Assembly: GCA_016713435.1 (NCBI GenBank)
Contig: JADJPD010000005.1
Location: 298,001 to 362,000 of the forward strand
From: Gemmatimonadota bacterium
GTDB taxonomy: Bacteria; Gemmatimonadota; Gemmatimonadetes; Gemmatimonadales; GWC2-71-9
Reading direction: 5' to 3'
Length of the DNA: 64,000 nt
The position numbers were made by a program, and so were the translations under genes. The notes below the pieces were generated by a model. The model did no database searches. It had not been told where the DNA came from and saw nothing but the letters and a program-made list of their open reading frames with translations. Below are positions 37,910 through 46,653 of the stretch, piece by piece (position 1 is the first letter of the stretch; the number at the start of each line of letters is the position of its first letter).

Positions 37910-38830
37910 TCAGGGACGGCGCCCGGGCACCAGGATCGGGATGGTGGTCATGATCCGCAGCGTCACCCGTCCCGGGGGTGCGTGCGCCGGGGTGCTGGCC
38001 CCGGTGCCGGCCACCGGCCACACCTCGTCGTCCACGTGGCCGCGGCCGTCGGGCCAGTCGAGGACGAGTTCCGTGACGGGCCGCGAAGGGAGCCGCGTGA
38101 CCAGCGTCTCGCCCCGGGCGAGCCGGTCCAGGGAGTCGGCCACGACGCTCCGCTCGCTCGCTCCCACGAGCACCAGGCGGAGCGCGGCCTCGGCGTAGTC
38201 GGCGTCGGGCGCCAGCGGGGCGCCGGGGCCCACGGCGGGGATGTTGAGCGCCTCGGCGAGGAGGTAGCGGCCCGTCAGGTTCACGCCATCGGCCTGCAGC
38301 GTGAGGTGGAGGGGCGGTGCTTCCTCGAGGTGCCGACGGAGCCGGGCCTGGGCCGCCGCCAGGCGGGCCTCACGGGGGCCGCGGTCCTCCTCTGGCGGGC
38401 GGCTGCCGAGCAGGGTGGTGAAGAAGCCCACGCCGGCGGATTCCACGAACTCCCGCCTGCCCCACCGCCCCTCGGCCACGCCGATGGCGAGGCGGCTGCG
38501 TACGGCCGAGCCGAGCGCCGCGGCGAGGTCGGTGGCGGTGCCGGTGGCGCCCACGCTCCGGGCAATGTTGTTGGCGGTCCCCTGCGGCAGCATGGCGAGG
38601 GGCACGTCGCTCCGGGCGCGCGCCAGGACGAGGGCGGCACGGCGCACGGTCCCGTCGCCGCCGGCCGCCACCACGGCATCGAGGTCCGGACCGAGCTCGG
38701 CGAGCCAGTCGTCGCTGCCGGGGTCGCGGGTCAGGACGGTGTGGCCCCCGTCCTCGAGGGTCGTGACGAGCGCGGTGGCGGGCGGCTCGTCGCCACCGGC
38801 GGCGGGGTTGTGGAGCAGAAGCAGGCGCAT
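37910..38830 (-). CDS. Diacylglycerol/sphingosine-kinase-like lipid kinase (YegS/DgkB type)
   Basis: 306-aa lipid-kinase-fold protein. The catalytic glycine-rich loop is AAGGDGTVRRAA (GGDGT at 57-61), preceded by the N-terminal LLLHNPAAGG, and followed by MLPQGTANNIARSVG. The C-terminal beta-sandwich is typical of the family, with the GVGFFTTLLGS region. It is expected to phosphorylate lipid hydroxyls in phospholipid turnover. ATG 38830 starts divergently from surE, 70 bp away. Confidence 0.88.
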   Translation of the reverse strand: MRLLLLHNPAAGGDEPPATALVTTLEDGGHTVLTRDPGSDDWLAELGPDLDAVVAAGGDGTVRRAALVLARARSDVPLAMLPQGTANNIARSVGATGTATDLAAALGSAVRSRLAIGVAEGRWGRREFVESAGVGFFTTLLGSRPPEEDRGPREARLAAAQARLRRHLEEAPPLHLTLQADGVNLTGRYLLAEALNIPAVGPGAPLAPDADYAEAALRLVLVGASERSVVADSLDRLARGETLVTRLPSRPVTELVLDWPDGRGHVDDEVWPVAGTGASTPAHAPPGRVTLRIMTTIPILVPGRRP

Positions 38831-38900
38831 CGGCGCTCCCGGTGAAGGCCGGGTGGCCGGGCACCGTCCCCGCCACCGCACGACCGGAGGGAGACGACCG

Positions 38901-39626
38901 ATGCGCATCCTCATTGCGAACGACGACGGGATCTACAGCCCCGGGCTCCGCACCCTGGCCACGGTGGCGCGGGACTTCGGCGAGGTCCGGATCGTGGCGC
39001 CGGATGTCGAGCAGTCGTCCATGGGCCACGCCATCACCCACTCGCGGCCGCTCACGCTGCGGCACGCGCCGGTGGCCGACTTCGACGCATGGCGCGTCAA
39101 CGGCACCCCCGCGGACTGCGCCGCGCTCGGTATCAATGCCTGGCGGGGGATCGACGTGCTGCTCTCCGGGATCAACCTGGGCCTCAACCTCGGGAACTCC
39201 GCCTGGCACTCGGGAACCCTCGCCGCCGCGCGGCAGGCGACGCTGCTCGGCTGCCGCGGCATCGCGCTCTCCACGCCGGCGGAAGAGGAACCCGACTTCG
39301 CGACGCTCCGGCCGTGGGTGGCGCGGGTGCTGGGGCTGCTGCTGCCCGCCGGGGAGCTGCAGCTGGTGAACGTCAACTTCCCTGCGGCCCCCACGGGCCT
39401 GGCGTGGACGCGGCTCTCCATCCGCCACTACGACGGCAAGGTGATCCCGGGCGAGGACCCGATGGGCCGCAAGCACTACTGGCTCACGGTGCAGCCGCTC
39501 GAGGCGGTGGAGGAGGGGACCGACCGGTGGGCGGTGCGGCAGGGGCTCGTGTCGCTGACCCCCCTGCAGCTGGACCTGACGGACCACGACGCGCTCGCGG
39601 CGGCGCGGGCGCGTCACCCGCCGTGA
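38901..39626 (+). CDS. surE: 5'/3'-nucleotidase SurE
   Basis: Survival protein E, a metal-dependent nucleotide and exopolyphosphate phosphatase. The 241-aa protein has the metal-binding Asp pair D8-D9 in ILIANDDGIYSPGL, VAPDVEQSSMGHAITHSRPL (in part) with Ser at 38-40, and LSGINLGLNLGNSAWHSGT with the conserved Asn. A strong ribosome-binding site (GGAGGGAG) lies 8-9 nt before ATG 38901. It converges with the ClpN-domain gene, with only one base between stop codons. Confidence 0.94.
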   Translation: MRILIANDDGIYSPGLRTLATVARDFGEVRIVAPDVEQSSMGHAITHSRPLTLRHAPVADFDAWRVNGTPADCAALGINAWRGIDVLLSGINLGLNLGNSAWHSGTLAAARQATLLGCRGIALSTPAEEEPDFATLRPWVARVLGLLLPAGELQLVNVNFPAAPTGLAWTRLSIRHYDGKVIPGEDPMGRKHYWLTVQPLEAVEEGTDRWAVRQGLVSLTPLQLDLTDHDALAAARARHPP

Positions 39627-39627
39627 G

Positions 39628-40110
39628 TCACCAGCGCGGCTGCACCGGCGGCCGCCAGGCCAGGAAGACGCGGACGTGGTGCGGGTCGAGGCCGGCGTCG
39701 GCGAGGACGGTGGCGGTGCGGCTCGCCGGCCGGGGGGCGTAGTCCTCGAGGCCGCACGGGGCGTGGATGCCGAGGAGCAGGTGCACCGGGGAGACCTGAG
39801 CCCCCTCGCCCTCCTGCGCGGCCGCGTGGATGGCGCCGGCCATCACGGCGGTGGCCTCGTCGGAGTAGCCGATTTCCTCGGGGATGAGCGGCGCGGGCTC
39901 CGGCGCCGCGCCGAGGGCGTGGCAGAGCCGGGCAAACTCCTCCGGCCGCATGAAGCAGGCGGCGCGCTGGAAGCGGGTGAGCGTCTTGATGACGCCGAGC
40001 GCCAGGTGTGCGGGAAGCAACTCCGCCGCGCCTAACGCGAGGGCCTCGTGCCGCGCCTGGAACACGGCCAGGCGGGCGTCCTCGGTGAACTCGTATTGGG
40101 TCTCGGCCAC
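39628..40110 (-). CDS. Stand-alone Clp N-terminal (ClpN) domain protein
   Basis: 160-aa protein made of two Clp-N-type four-helix repeats: FTEDARLAVFQARHEALALG with LLPAHLALGVIK (about residues 8-43), and YSDEATAVMAGAIHAA with VSPVHLLLGI (about 82-114). There is no AAA module (no Walker motif). Single ClpN-domain proteins can be adaptors or inhibitors for ClpC/ClpA unfoldases. The start is ATG 40110, with a plausible promoter 34-62 bp upstream. Confidence 0.8.
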   Translation of the reverse strand: MAETQYEFTEDARLAVFQARHEALALGAAELLPAHLALGVIKTLTRFQRAACFMRPEEFARLCHALGAAPEPAPLIPEEIGYSDEATAVMAGAIHAAAQEGEGAQVSPVHLLLGIHAPCGLEDYAPRPASRTATVLADAGLDPHHVRVFLAWRPPVQPRW

Positions 40111-40143
40111 GGGTCACGCTCCCGGCGGGTGGTGCATGGGCGG

Positions 40144-40172
40144 AAGGTAGCGTGACGGGGGATGCCGACCAA
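40144..40172 (-). promoter_or_regulatory. Candidate promoter of the ClpN-domain gene
   Basis: Minus strand: TTGGTC (40172-40167), 17-bp spacer, TACCTT (40149-40144), placing the start of transcription about 25-30 nt before ATG 40110. It fits the -35/-10 spacing rule, but both hexamers deviate from consensus. The rest of 40111-40297 holds no gene that I can see. Confidence 0.4.
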
Positions 40173-40297
40173 CCACTCCCAAGGGTTCGCGCCCGGAACT
40201 CCGACAGGGACCCTGCCCTACCCGCACCTGCGGGTGGCATTGGGCCATTCATGAAGCGCGGATTACGGACGTGGACAGTGGAGGCGGCCCGCGGGGG

Positions 40298-40861
40298 CTA
40301 CTCGACGCTCGCCTCGAGCACCAGCGGGTAGTGCGGCGTCCGGGAGCCGAAGCCGGTGCCGAGCCAGAGCTCGGCGGTGGGCGGGGTGGCCGGCGGCACG
40401 GTGTCGAGCACCAGGGCATCATCAGCCCCGACGCGCAGGCGGCCGGTGAGGTGCGCGTAGCGGGCCAGGCGCTCGGCCAGGTCAGGGACCTTCCCCTGCG
40501 CCACGAAGACCACCCGTGAGGCGGAATCCTCGAAAAGCGCCATGACGGTACGCCCGGCCCGGGAGGTGACGCGGTCGCGGGCCGGCGTCATGGACTGGCG
40601 GGGGCGCGCGGTGGAGTCGGGCTTCACGGCGAAGGCCAGAAGAAGCCGCCCGATCGTGTCGCCGGCCAGGACCACGGGGCGGTTGCGGACGCCGGCCGAG
40701 TCGAGCGGGTCCAGCCGGTCCAGGGTGTGGGCCACCTCGCTCACCGCCCCGCCCACCTCGGTGGCGACGTAGCGCACGCCGCGCACCACCCAATAGACCA
40801 CCCCGCCCAGCAGGGCCAGCACCAGGAGCCCGAGCAGCAGGAACGTCCGCTGGGACGCCAT
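40298..40861 (-). CDS. Hypothetical membrane-anchored protein
   Basis: 187-aa protein with one N-terminal transmembrane segment (LLLGLLVLALLGGVVYWVV, about residues 8-26), probably leaving the remainder outside the cytoplasm. The soluble part is alpha/beta with a run RVVFVAQGKVPDLAERLARYAHLTG (in parts) and ends YPLVLEASVE. I do not recognise a family. It ends at 40298 and starts at 40861, 2 bp after the next gene's stop, so it is probably co-expressed with it. Confidence 0.7.
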   Translation of the reverse strand: MASQRTFLLLGLLVLALLGGVVYWVVRGVRYVATEVGGAVSEVAHTLDRLDPLDSAGVRNRPVVLAGDTIGRLLLAFAVKPDSTARPRQSMTPARDRVTSRAGRTVMALFEDSASRVVFVAQGKVPDLAERLARYAHLTGRLRVGADDALVLDTVPPATPPTAELWLGTGFGSRTPHYPLVLEASVE

Positions 40862-40863
40862 GC

Positions 40864-41277
40864 TCAGGAGGCCGGCGGGGAGGCGGGTTGGCCCTCGAAG
40901 TCGCGCTCGGAGGGGCCGCGGAGGAGGCGCATGGCGTAGAGGATGGCGATGGGCATGAAGAGGAGCGGGAGAAGGCGGAGGCCGAGCGGGGTGTGGTCGT
41001 CCATGGCGGGAGCGACGAGGACGAGGCTGCTCACCAGGTAGAGCGTGAGGTTGCCGACCACGATGGCGCGGCCGTAGATGCCGCCGAGCAGGGCGTGGCG
41101 GTTGATGAAGTTGAGCGCCCCGCCGGCGAGCCAGGCGGCGGCCAGCAGCTGCACCGCGAGGTGCGGGCCAACGCTGGCCTCGATGCCGGGAAAGAAGACG
41201 CCGGGCAGAAAGAGCACCACCAGACCCAGCAGGAGCTGGACGGTGGCACTGATGCTGGAGAGCTCGGAGGAACGCAT
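40864..41277 (-). CDS. Small four-helix integral membrane protein
   Basis: 137-aa protein with four hydrophobic segments: LLLGLVVLFLPGVFF, LAVQLLAAAWLAGGALNFI, RAIVVGNLTLYLVSSLVLV and LLPLLFMPIAILYAM, followed by a short acidic tail. It resembles small uncharacterised membrane proteins (DUF4345-like in size), but I cannot assign it. It lies between the PAS sensor and the membrane-anchored protein on the same strand, separated from the PAS stop by 63 bp. Confidence 0.65.
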   Translation of the reverse strand: MRSSELSSISATVQLLLGLVVLFLPGVFFPGIEASVGPHLAVQLLAAAWLAGGALNFINRHALLGGIYGRAIVVGNLTLYLVSSLVLVAPAMDDHTPLGLRLLPLLFMPIAILYAMRLLRGPSERDFEGQPASPPAS

Positions 41278-41340
41278 GCGCCGGGGGAATGGGGGACGGC
41301 GCAGGCTACATCAGCGGCGAGTCCGGGGCAACACCGGGGA

Positions 41341-43117
41341 CTAGGCCGGCGGGTGCGCCCGTCCGGGGGCCGGATCGACGGTGCGGGCTTCTTCCACCGC
41401 GAGCCAGACGCCGGCCCAGCCGGTGATCCCGCCCGCGGGATCGTACATCGGGACGGCGTGGACAGCGAAGGGACAGAAGCTCCCGTCGGCGCGGCGGAGC
41501 CGGCAGCGGAGGTTGAGGGGTTCCCGGGTGGCCAGCGCCAAGGACCACGCGCCGGCGAACGCCACCTGGTCGGCCGGGGCAAGGAAGGGGCGCCAGCCGT
41601 TCCGTTGCAGCTCGGCGAACGGCGCACCGGTGTACACCTCGAAGCCCCGGCTCACCTGCGTGGGATGCCCGGCGGTGTCCGCGGCCCAGGCGAAGCCGGG
41701 GAGCGCCTCCACGATGGCGGCGTGGCGCCGTTCGGTGTCCTCGAGCGCGGAGAGCCGCCGCTGCTCCGCCGTGACGTCCACAATGCCGCTCACGAGGCCG
41801 AGGATGCTGCCGTCGGCGTCACGGACGGGGGTGGTGGAGAAGCTGAGGACGCGGGCCTCGCCGGTGACGGTGGTGGTGACGGCGCGCTCGTCGCGCACCA
41901 CCTCGCCGCGGAGCAGGCTCCGCAGCAGCGGGATCTCCTCGGTGGCGTAGGCGGAGCCGTCGAGGCGGCGGAGCTGGTAATCCGCAAGCTGGGCGAACCC
42001 GGCGGGAGAGCCGGTGACGAGCTCCAGCAGTCGGGACGCCTCGGCGTTCTGGAGTGTGATGGCGCCGTCCGGTCCTTCCCGCACCACGAGGGCGGCCGGG
42101 GAGTTCTCCACCGCGGCGCGGAGCCGGGCCCGTTCCCGGCGAAGCTCCTGCAGCAGCCGTTCCCGTTCCAGCTCGCGCTCGCGGGCATTGGTGACGTCGA
42201 GGACCAGCGAGAGGATGGACACCACGCGGCCGGCGTCGAGGACCACGGAGTTGTACCACTCGCAGTGGAGGACGCGGCCGTCCTTCCGGATGTTGCGGTT
42301 GCGGGAGACGACGATGCTGTCCGCGCCGCTCATGAGGTCCATGGCGATGGCGGCGACGCGGGCCACGTCGTCGGGATGCACCAAACCCAGCTCGGGCAGC
42401 GCCTGGCCGCGGACCTCGGCCTCGGCGTGGCCGAAGATGGCCTCCGCCTGGCCTTCCCAGCGGGTGATGCGCAGGTCGCCGTCCCACTCGATGACGGCCA
42501 GGGGAGAGTGCGCCAGGTGACGATGCAGACGTTCGGTAGTGCGCTCCGCCGCCTGCCGGCGGGCCATCTCGGCCTCGAGCTCCCGGAGGCGCGCCTCGGC
42601 GCGCGCTGCCTGGGCGCGCCTCACGCGCGTGGGCCAGCGCCAGTCCGGCGCTGGCCTCGGCGCGCAGCCAGGCCCGCCGGAGCGCGCCACCGAGGGCGGC
42701 GGAGAGGCCGCCGAAGACGAGGAAGACGGCGGCGGCGGCCTGGTCCGCCGGCGCCGTGGGGAGGAGCGTCCCCGGCGCGTGGCCGAAGAAGAAGGTGGCG
42801 GCGCCGAGACTACCGAACAGCGCGGCCACGGCCGGCCCGGTCCCGCCGTAGGCGCTGGCGAGCACGATGGCCGCGAAGTAGGTGACGTAGCGGAGGCTAC
42901 CCGGACCGAGGATGGGGGTCAGGGCCGTACGGCAGGCGGTCGCGGCGAGGACCGCAAGGAGGGCCACGAGGTATGCCGACGCCCGGGAAGGCGCGGCAAG
43001 GGGCGGCGGGCGGGTGGTGCCTGACAATGACTCGGTGCTCCCGGTGGACGGGGGCGGCACCGCGCGGTGGCGTCGCCGCGAATTCGTCCACAGTATGACC
43101 CCGGCCGGGCGGGCCAC
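41341..43117 (-). CDS. DUF4118-like membrane sensor with three PAS domains and no output domain (frameshifted)
   Basis: Joined length about 590 aa. The N-terminal part (43117 to about 42630) has four membrane helices of the DUF4118 type (YLVALLAVLAATACR, LRYVTYFAAIVLASAYGG, FGSLGAATFFFGH, AAAVFLVFGGLSAALGG). The frame then changes near 42624-42633, apparently by one extra base, to continue as a coiled coil (RLRELEAEMARRQAAERTTE) and three PAS/PAC repeats (about 42540-42190, 42175-41760, 41750-41370), ending at 41341. No HisKA, HATPase, GGDEF, EAL or HTH domain follows. The start is GTG 43117 or a later GTG near 43060. It may need a partner or be a truncated kinase. Confidence 0.72.
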
Positions 43118-43304
43118 GACAATGCGGCCTGCGGGCGCATGCAGGTGTCACCCCAGGGACGAAGGGGAATCTCTCCCTTACGGGTCAGTTCCGGGCAGGC
43201 CCCTGGTGGAACGCGTCAGGCGGCCTGATCGGGGAGTGGGCCACGGGCGCCCCGCGTCCTACCTTCGACAGCAGTCCACGGAGTGCCGGATCCCGCCACG
43301 GCTG

Positions 43305-43323
43305 TGGGGGCACGGCCCCCCAC
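43305..43323 (+). other. Leader hairpin before the M41-like gene
   Basis: GTGGGGG / CCCCCAC, a perfect 7-bp stem with a 5-nt loop, ending 14 bases before ATG 43338. It lies close to the start and the ribosome-binding site is weak, so it could influence translation. The remaining divergent region 43118-43337 shows no gene. Confidence 0.35.
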
Positions 43324-43337
43324 GTCCCGGTGGCGCC

Positions 43338-43871
43338 ATGCCGACCCGGCGGACCCGCCGTACCCCGCCCCACCACGCGCGCCGCCGCCTGGCCTATCAC
43401 GAGGCCGGGCACGCGGTGGTGGCGCGCTACCTGGGGGTGGAGCTGACGGAAGTGACGATCGAACGGCAGGGCCGCTACCTGGGCCGGGTCGAGGCGCTCG
43501 TGCCCGACCCGGGCCGTGATGCCCGCCGCCAGCCCCGGCTCGGCGACGCGGTGCGGCAGGCGGCCATCTGCCTGGCCGGTTCCGTGGCGGAGCGGCGGGT
43601 GCACGAGTGGGTGGAGTGGCGCGGCTCCTCGGACGACCGCACCATGGCGCTGGCGGTCCTCGAGGCGGCCACCGGCTCCCTGCCCCAGACCACCGCGCTG
43701 ATGGAATACGCCTGGGCGGTGACGCGGGATTTCCTGCACGATGAGCGGGCCTGGGCCGCAGTGGAGCGCGTGGCGGCCGCCCTGCTGGAGCACGGCACAG
43801 TCTCCTGCCGCGAGCTCAAGCGGCTCATCCCCCGCCGCTACGCCGGCCTCCCGGTGCCCGCCTGGCGCTGA
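43338..43871 (+). CDS. Stand-alone M41 (FtsH-like) peptidase domain protein
   Basis: 177-aa protein with the M41 zinc site HEAGH (21-25 in AYHEAGHAVVARYLGVE) and a plausible third ligand D99 or D100 in GSSDDRTMALAV, a pattern seen in the FtsH protease half (ND-x-x-x-A-T). No AAA module and no membrane segment are present. Activity and substrate are unknown; it could be a truncated FtsH derivative or an adaptor. It converges with the methyltransferase gene, overlapping its 3' end by 47 bp. The ribosome-binding site is weak. Confidence 0.78.
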   Translation: MPTRRTRRTPPHHARRRLAYHEAGHAVVARYLGVELTEVTIERQGRYLGRVEALVPDPGRDARRQPRLGDAVRQAAICLAGSVAERRVHEWVEWRGSSDDRTMALAVLEAATGSLPQTTALMEYAWAVTRDFLHDERAWAAVERVAAALLEHGTVSCRELKRLIPRRYAGLPVPAWR

Positions 43872-44724
43872 GCTGCGCGCGCCAGCCGCGGGCGCGCGGC
43901 GTGGCCACCAGGGGCTCGTAGCGCGCGAGGCGCCGCCGCATCACCCCCACCGCCACGCGGCTCGAGTCCACCAGCAGGAACTCCCGCCCGTGCCGCGCGG
44001 CCGCCTCGCCGAAGGAGCCGCTCCCCGCGAAGAAGTCGAGCAGCAGGTCGCCGGGCTCGCTGTGCACCTTCACGATGCGCTCGAGTATCCCGACCGGCTT
44101 CTGGGTGGGATAGCCGGTCTTCTCCCTGCCGTTGGGGCTCACGATGGTGTGCCACCAGACGTCGGTGGGCGTCTTGCCGCGCGCCGCCTTGTCGGCGCCC
44201 ACGAGCTTGGGCGCCATGTAGGGTATGCGGTCCATCTCGGCGTAGCGGAAGACGTAGCGGGCGGGATCCCGGGCGTACCAGAGGATGGTGTCGTGCTTGG
44301 CGGGCCAGCGGCGGCGGGAGCGGGCGCCGTAGTCGTAGGCCCAGATGATCTCGTTGAGGAACGACGCGCGGCCGAAGACCTGGTCGAGGAGCACCTTGCA
44401 GTAATGCGCCTCGCGGTAGTCAATGTGGAAGAAGAGCGAACCGTCTTCAGTGAGGACGCGGCGCGCCTCGAGCAGGCGCGGCTCCAGGAAGGCCAGGTAG
44501 TCGTCGAAGATGTCGGCGTAGCTGGTGCGGCCCAGGCGGATGGTGCGGTAGCGCTTGCCGTAGAAGCCGGTGTGGTCGCCAGCGTCGTCCTGGATGGTGC
44601 GGCGGGTGAGGCGGGCCTGCACCTTGCCGGTATTGAAGGGGGGGTCGATGTAGATGAGGCGCACGGCGGCGTCCGGGAGCTGGCGCAGGACGGCGAGGTT
44701 GTCCCCGTGAATGATGACGCCCAC
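43825..44724 (-). CDS. Solitary beta-class DNA (adenine-N6 or cytosine-N4) methyltransferase
   Basis: 299 aa from GTG 44724 (or 320 from ATG 44787). The catalytic motif IV DPPFNTG (27-33, LIYIDPPFNTG) precedes the AdoMet motif I DLLLDFFAGSGSFGEAA near residue 235, the beta-class order used by N6-adenine or N4-cytosine enzymes. KTGYPTQKPVGILERIV is the typical motif preceding motif I. There is no recognisable restriction enzyme or specificity subunit nearby. GTG 44724 is preferred because a GGAGC lies 6 nt upstream. It sits next to a damaged tRNA-Met. Confidence 0.88.
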   Translation of the reverse strand: MGVIIHGDNLAVLRQLPDAAVRLIYIDPPFNTGKVQARLTRRTIQDDAGDHTGFYGKRYRTIRLGRTSYADIFDDYLAFLEPRLLEARRVLTEDGSLFFHIDYREAHYCKVLLDQVFGRASFLNEIIWAYDYGARSRRRWPAKHDTILWYARDPARYVFRYAEMDRIPYMAPKLVGADKAARGKTPTDVWWHTIVSPNGREKTGYPTQKPVGILERIVKVHSEPGDLLLDFFAGSGSFGEAAARHGREFLLVDSSRVAVGVMRRRLARYEPLVATPRARGWRAQLSARRAPGGRRSGGG

Positions 44725-44842
44725 GCGTGCTCCGGCGGAGGTGAGTGCTGGCAAGTTGGGGACCCGCGGCCGGCACCTGCCCGGCAAGCGCCCAAGCGAA
44801 AACGCCCCTCCGCGGGGACGGGGGCAGTTTGGGGCCTAACTG

Positions 44843-44878
44843 AAAAAAAAAACCCCTCCGGGGGGGGGCCCGAAGGGG
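44843..44878 (-). terminator. Strong rho-independent terminator directly following tRNA-Met
   Basis: Minus strand: stem CCCCTTCGG (44878-44870) with CCGGAGGGG (44861-44853), loop of eight bases, then ten T (44852-44843). The 5' arm overlaps the place where the acceptor stem of the tRNA should be. Confidence 0.88.
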
Positions 44879-44943
44879 GCGGATTCGAACCGCCGACCCC
44901 GGCATTATGAGTGCCGTGCTCTAACCACCTGAGCTACCCAGCC
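44871..44943 (-). tRNA. tRNA-Met (anticodon CAU), 3' acceptor half missing
   Basis: Read on the minus strand, the 5' acceptor GGCTGGG, D-arm GCTC-AGGTGGTTA-GAGC, anticodon arm CGGCA-CTCATAA-TGCCG (CAU) and T-arm GGCGG-TTCGAAT-CCGCC all fold perfectly. The expected 3' acceptor CCCAGCC is absent: after CCC the sequence becomes TTCG and merges into the terminator, so only four of seven acceptor pairs form. It is either a pseudogene, a deletion at a microhomology (CCC), or a sequence error. The body resembles elongator tRNA-Met, not initiator; a CAU tRNA-Ile is less likely. Confidence 0.72.
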
Positions 44944-44992
44944 GTGCCGCCCGGGACGGCCCCCGGGCGGGCGGAAAGACTAGCGACGGAAC

Positions 44993-45279
44993 CTATTGCG
45001 CGTCAAGGCTATCCGTCTCCAGGCGGTACAGGAACTCGCCGCGCCGGATCATGCCGAAATTCTCGCGCGCCAGCTGCTCCATGAGCCGCCGGTCGGTCTG
45101 CACCTGGCGCGCGTAGCGCTTGAGCGAGTCCACCTCGGCCGTGAGCCGGGCGATGGCCTGGGTCTCGGCCTTCTCCTGGCGCCGCAACGCCAGCCAGTCG
45201 AAGGTGCTGAACTCCCCGCCCATCAGGCCGTAGATGAGCGCCAGCACCACCACCAGCGCCCCCAGCCAGCCGGCCCGGC

Positions 45280-45283
<4 letters not shown>
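44993..45283 (-). CDS. ftsB: FtsB/DivIC-family septum protein
   Basis: 96-aa bitopic protein: one N-terminal membrane segment (WLGALVVVLALIYGLMGG, about 6-23) and a short periplasmic coiled coil (RRQEKAETQAIARLTAEVDSL in parts), ending with the family motif ENFGMIRRGEFLYRLE. It bridges FtsL and FtsQ in the divisome. GTG 45283 overlaps the eno stop as GTGA; the eno-ftsB order is conserved across many bacteria. Confidence 0.88.
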
Positions 45284-46560
<1,277 letters not shown>

Positions 46561-46653
46561 GGACTCAGGGAATGGGGGGGGATCGGACTTGGGACGGGGA
46601 AAAGCTAAGGGAGGGGCGGCCCGGGCGGTACTCAGTCCACGCCGGCCCCGGGC

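Noticed and set aside
46561..46653. A possible promoter (TAGCTT) or riboswitch before eno.
   Set aside because: No acceptable -35 at 15-19 bp and no hairpin architecture of a known riboswitch. I saw none before thiL, glyA or bioY either.
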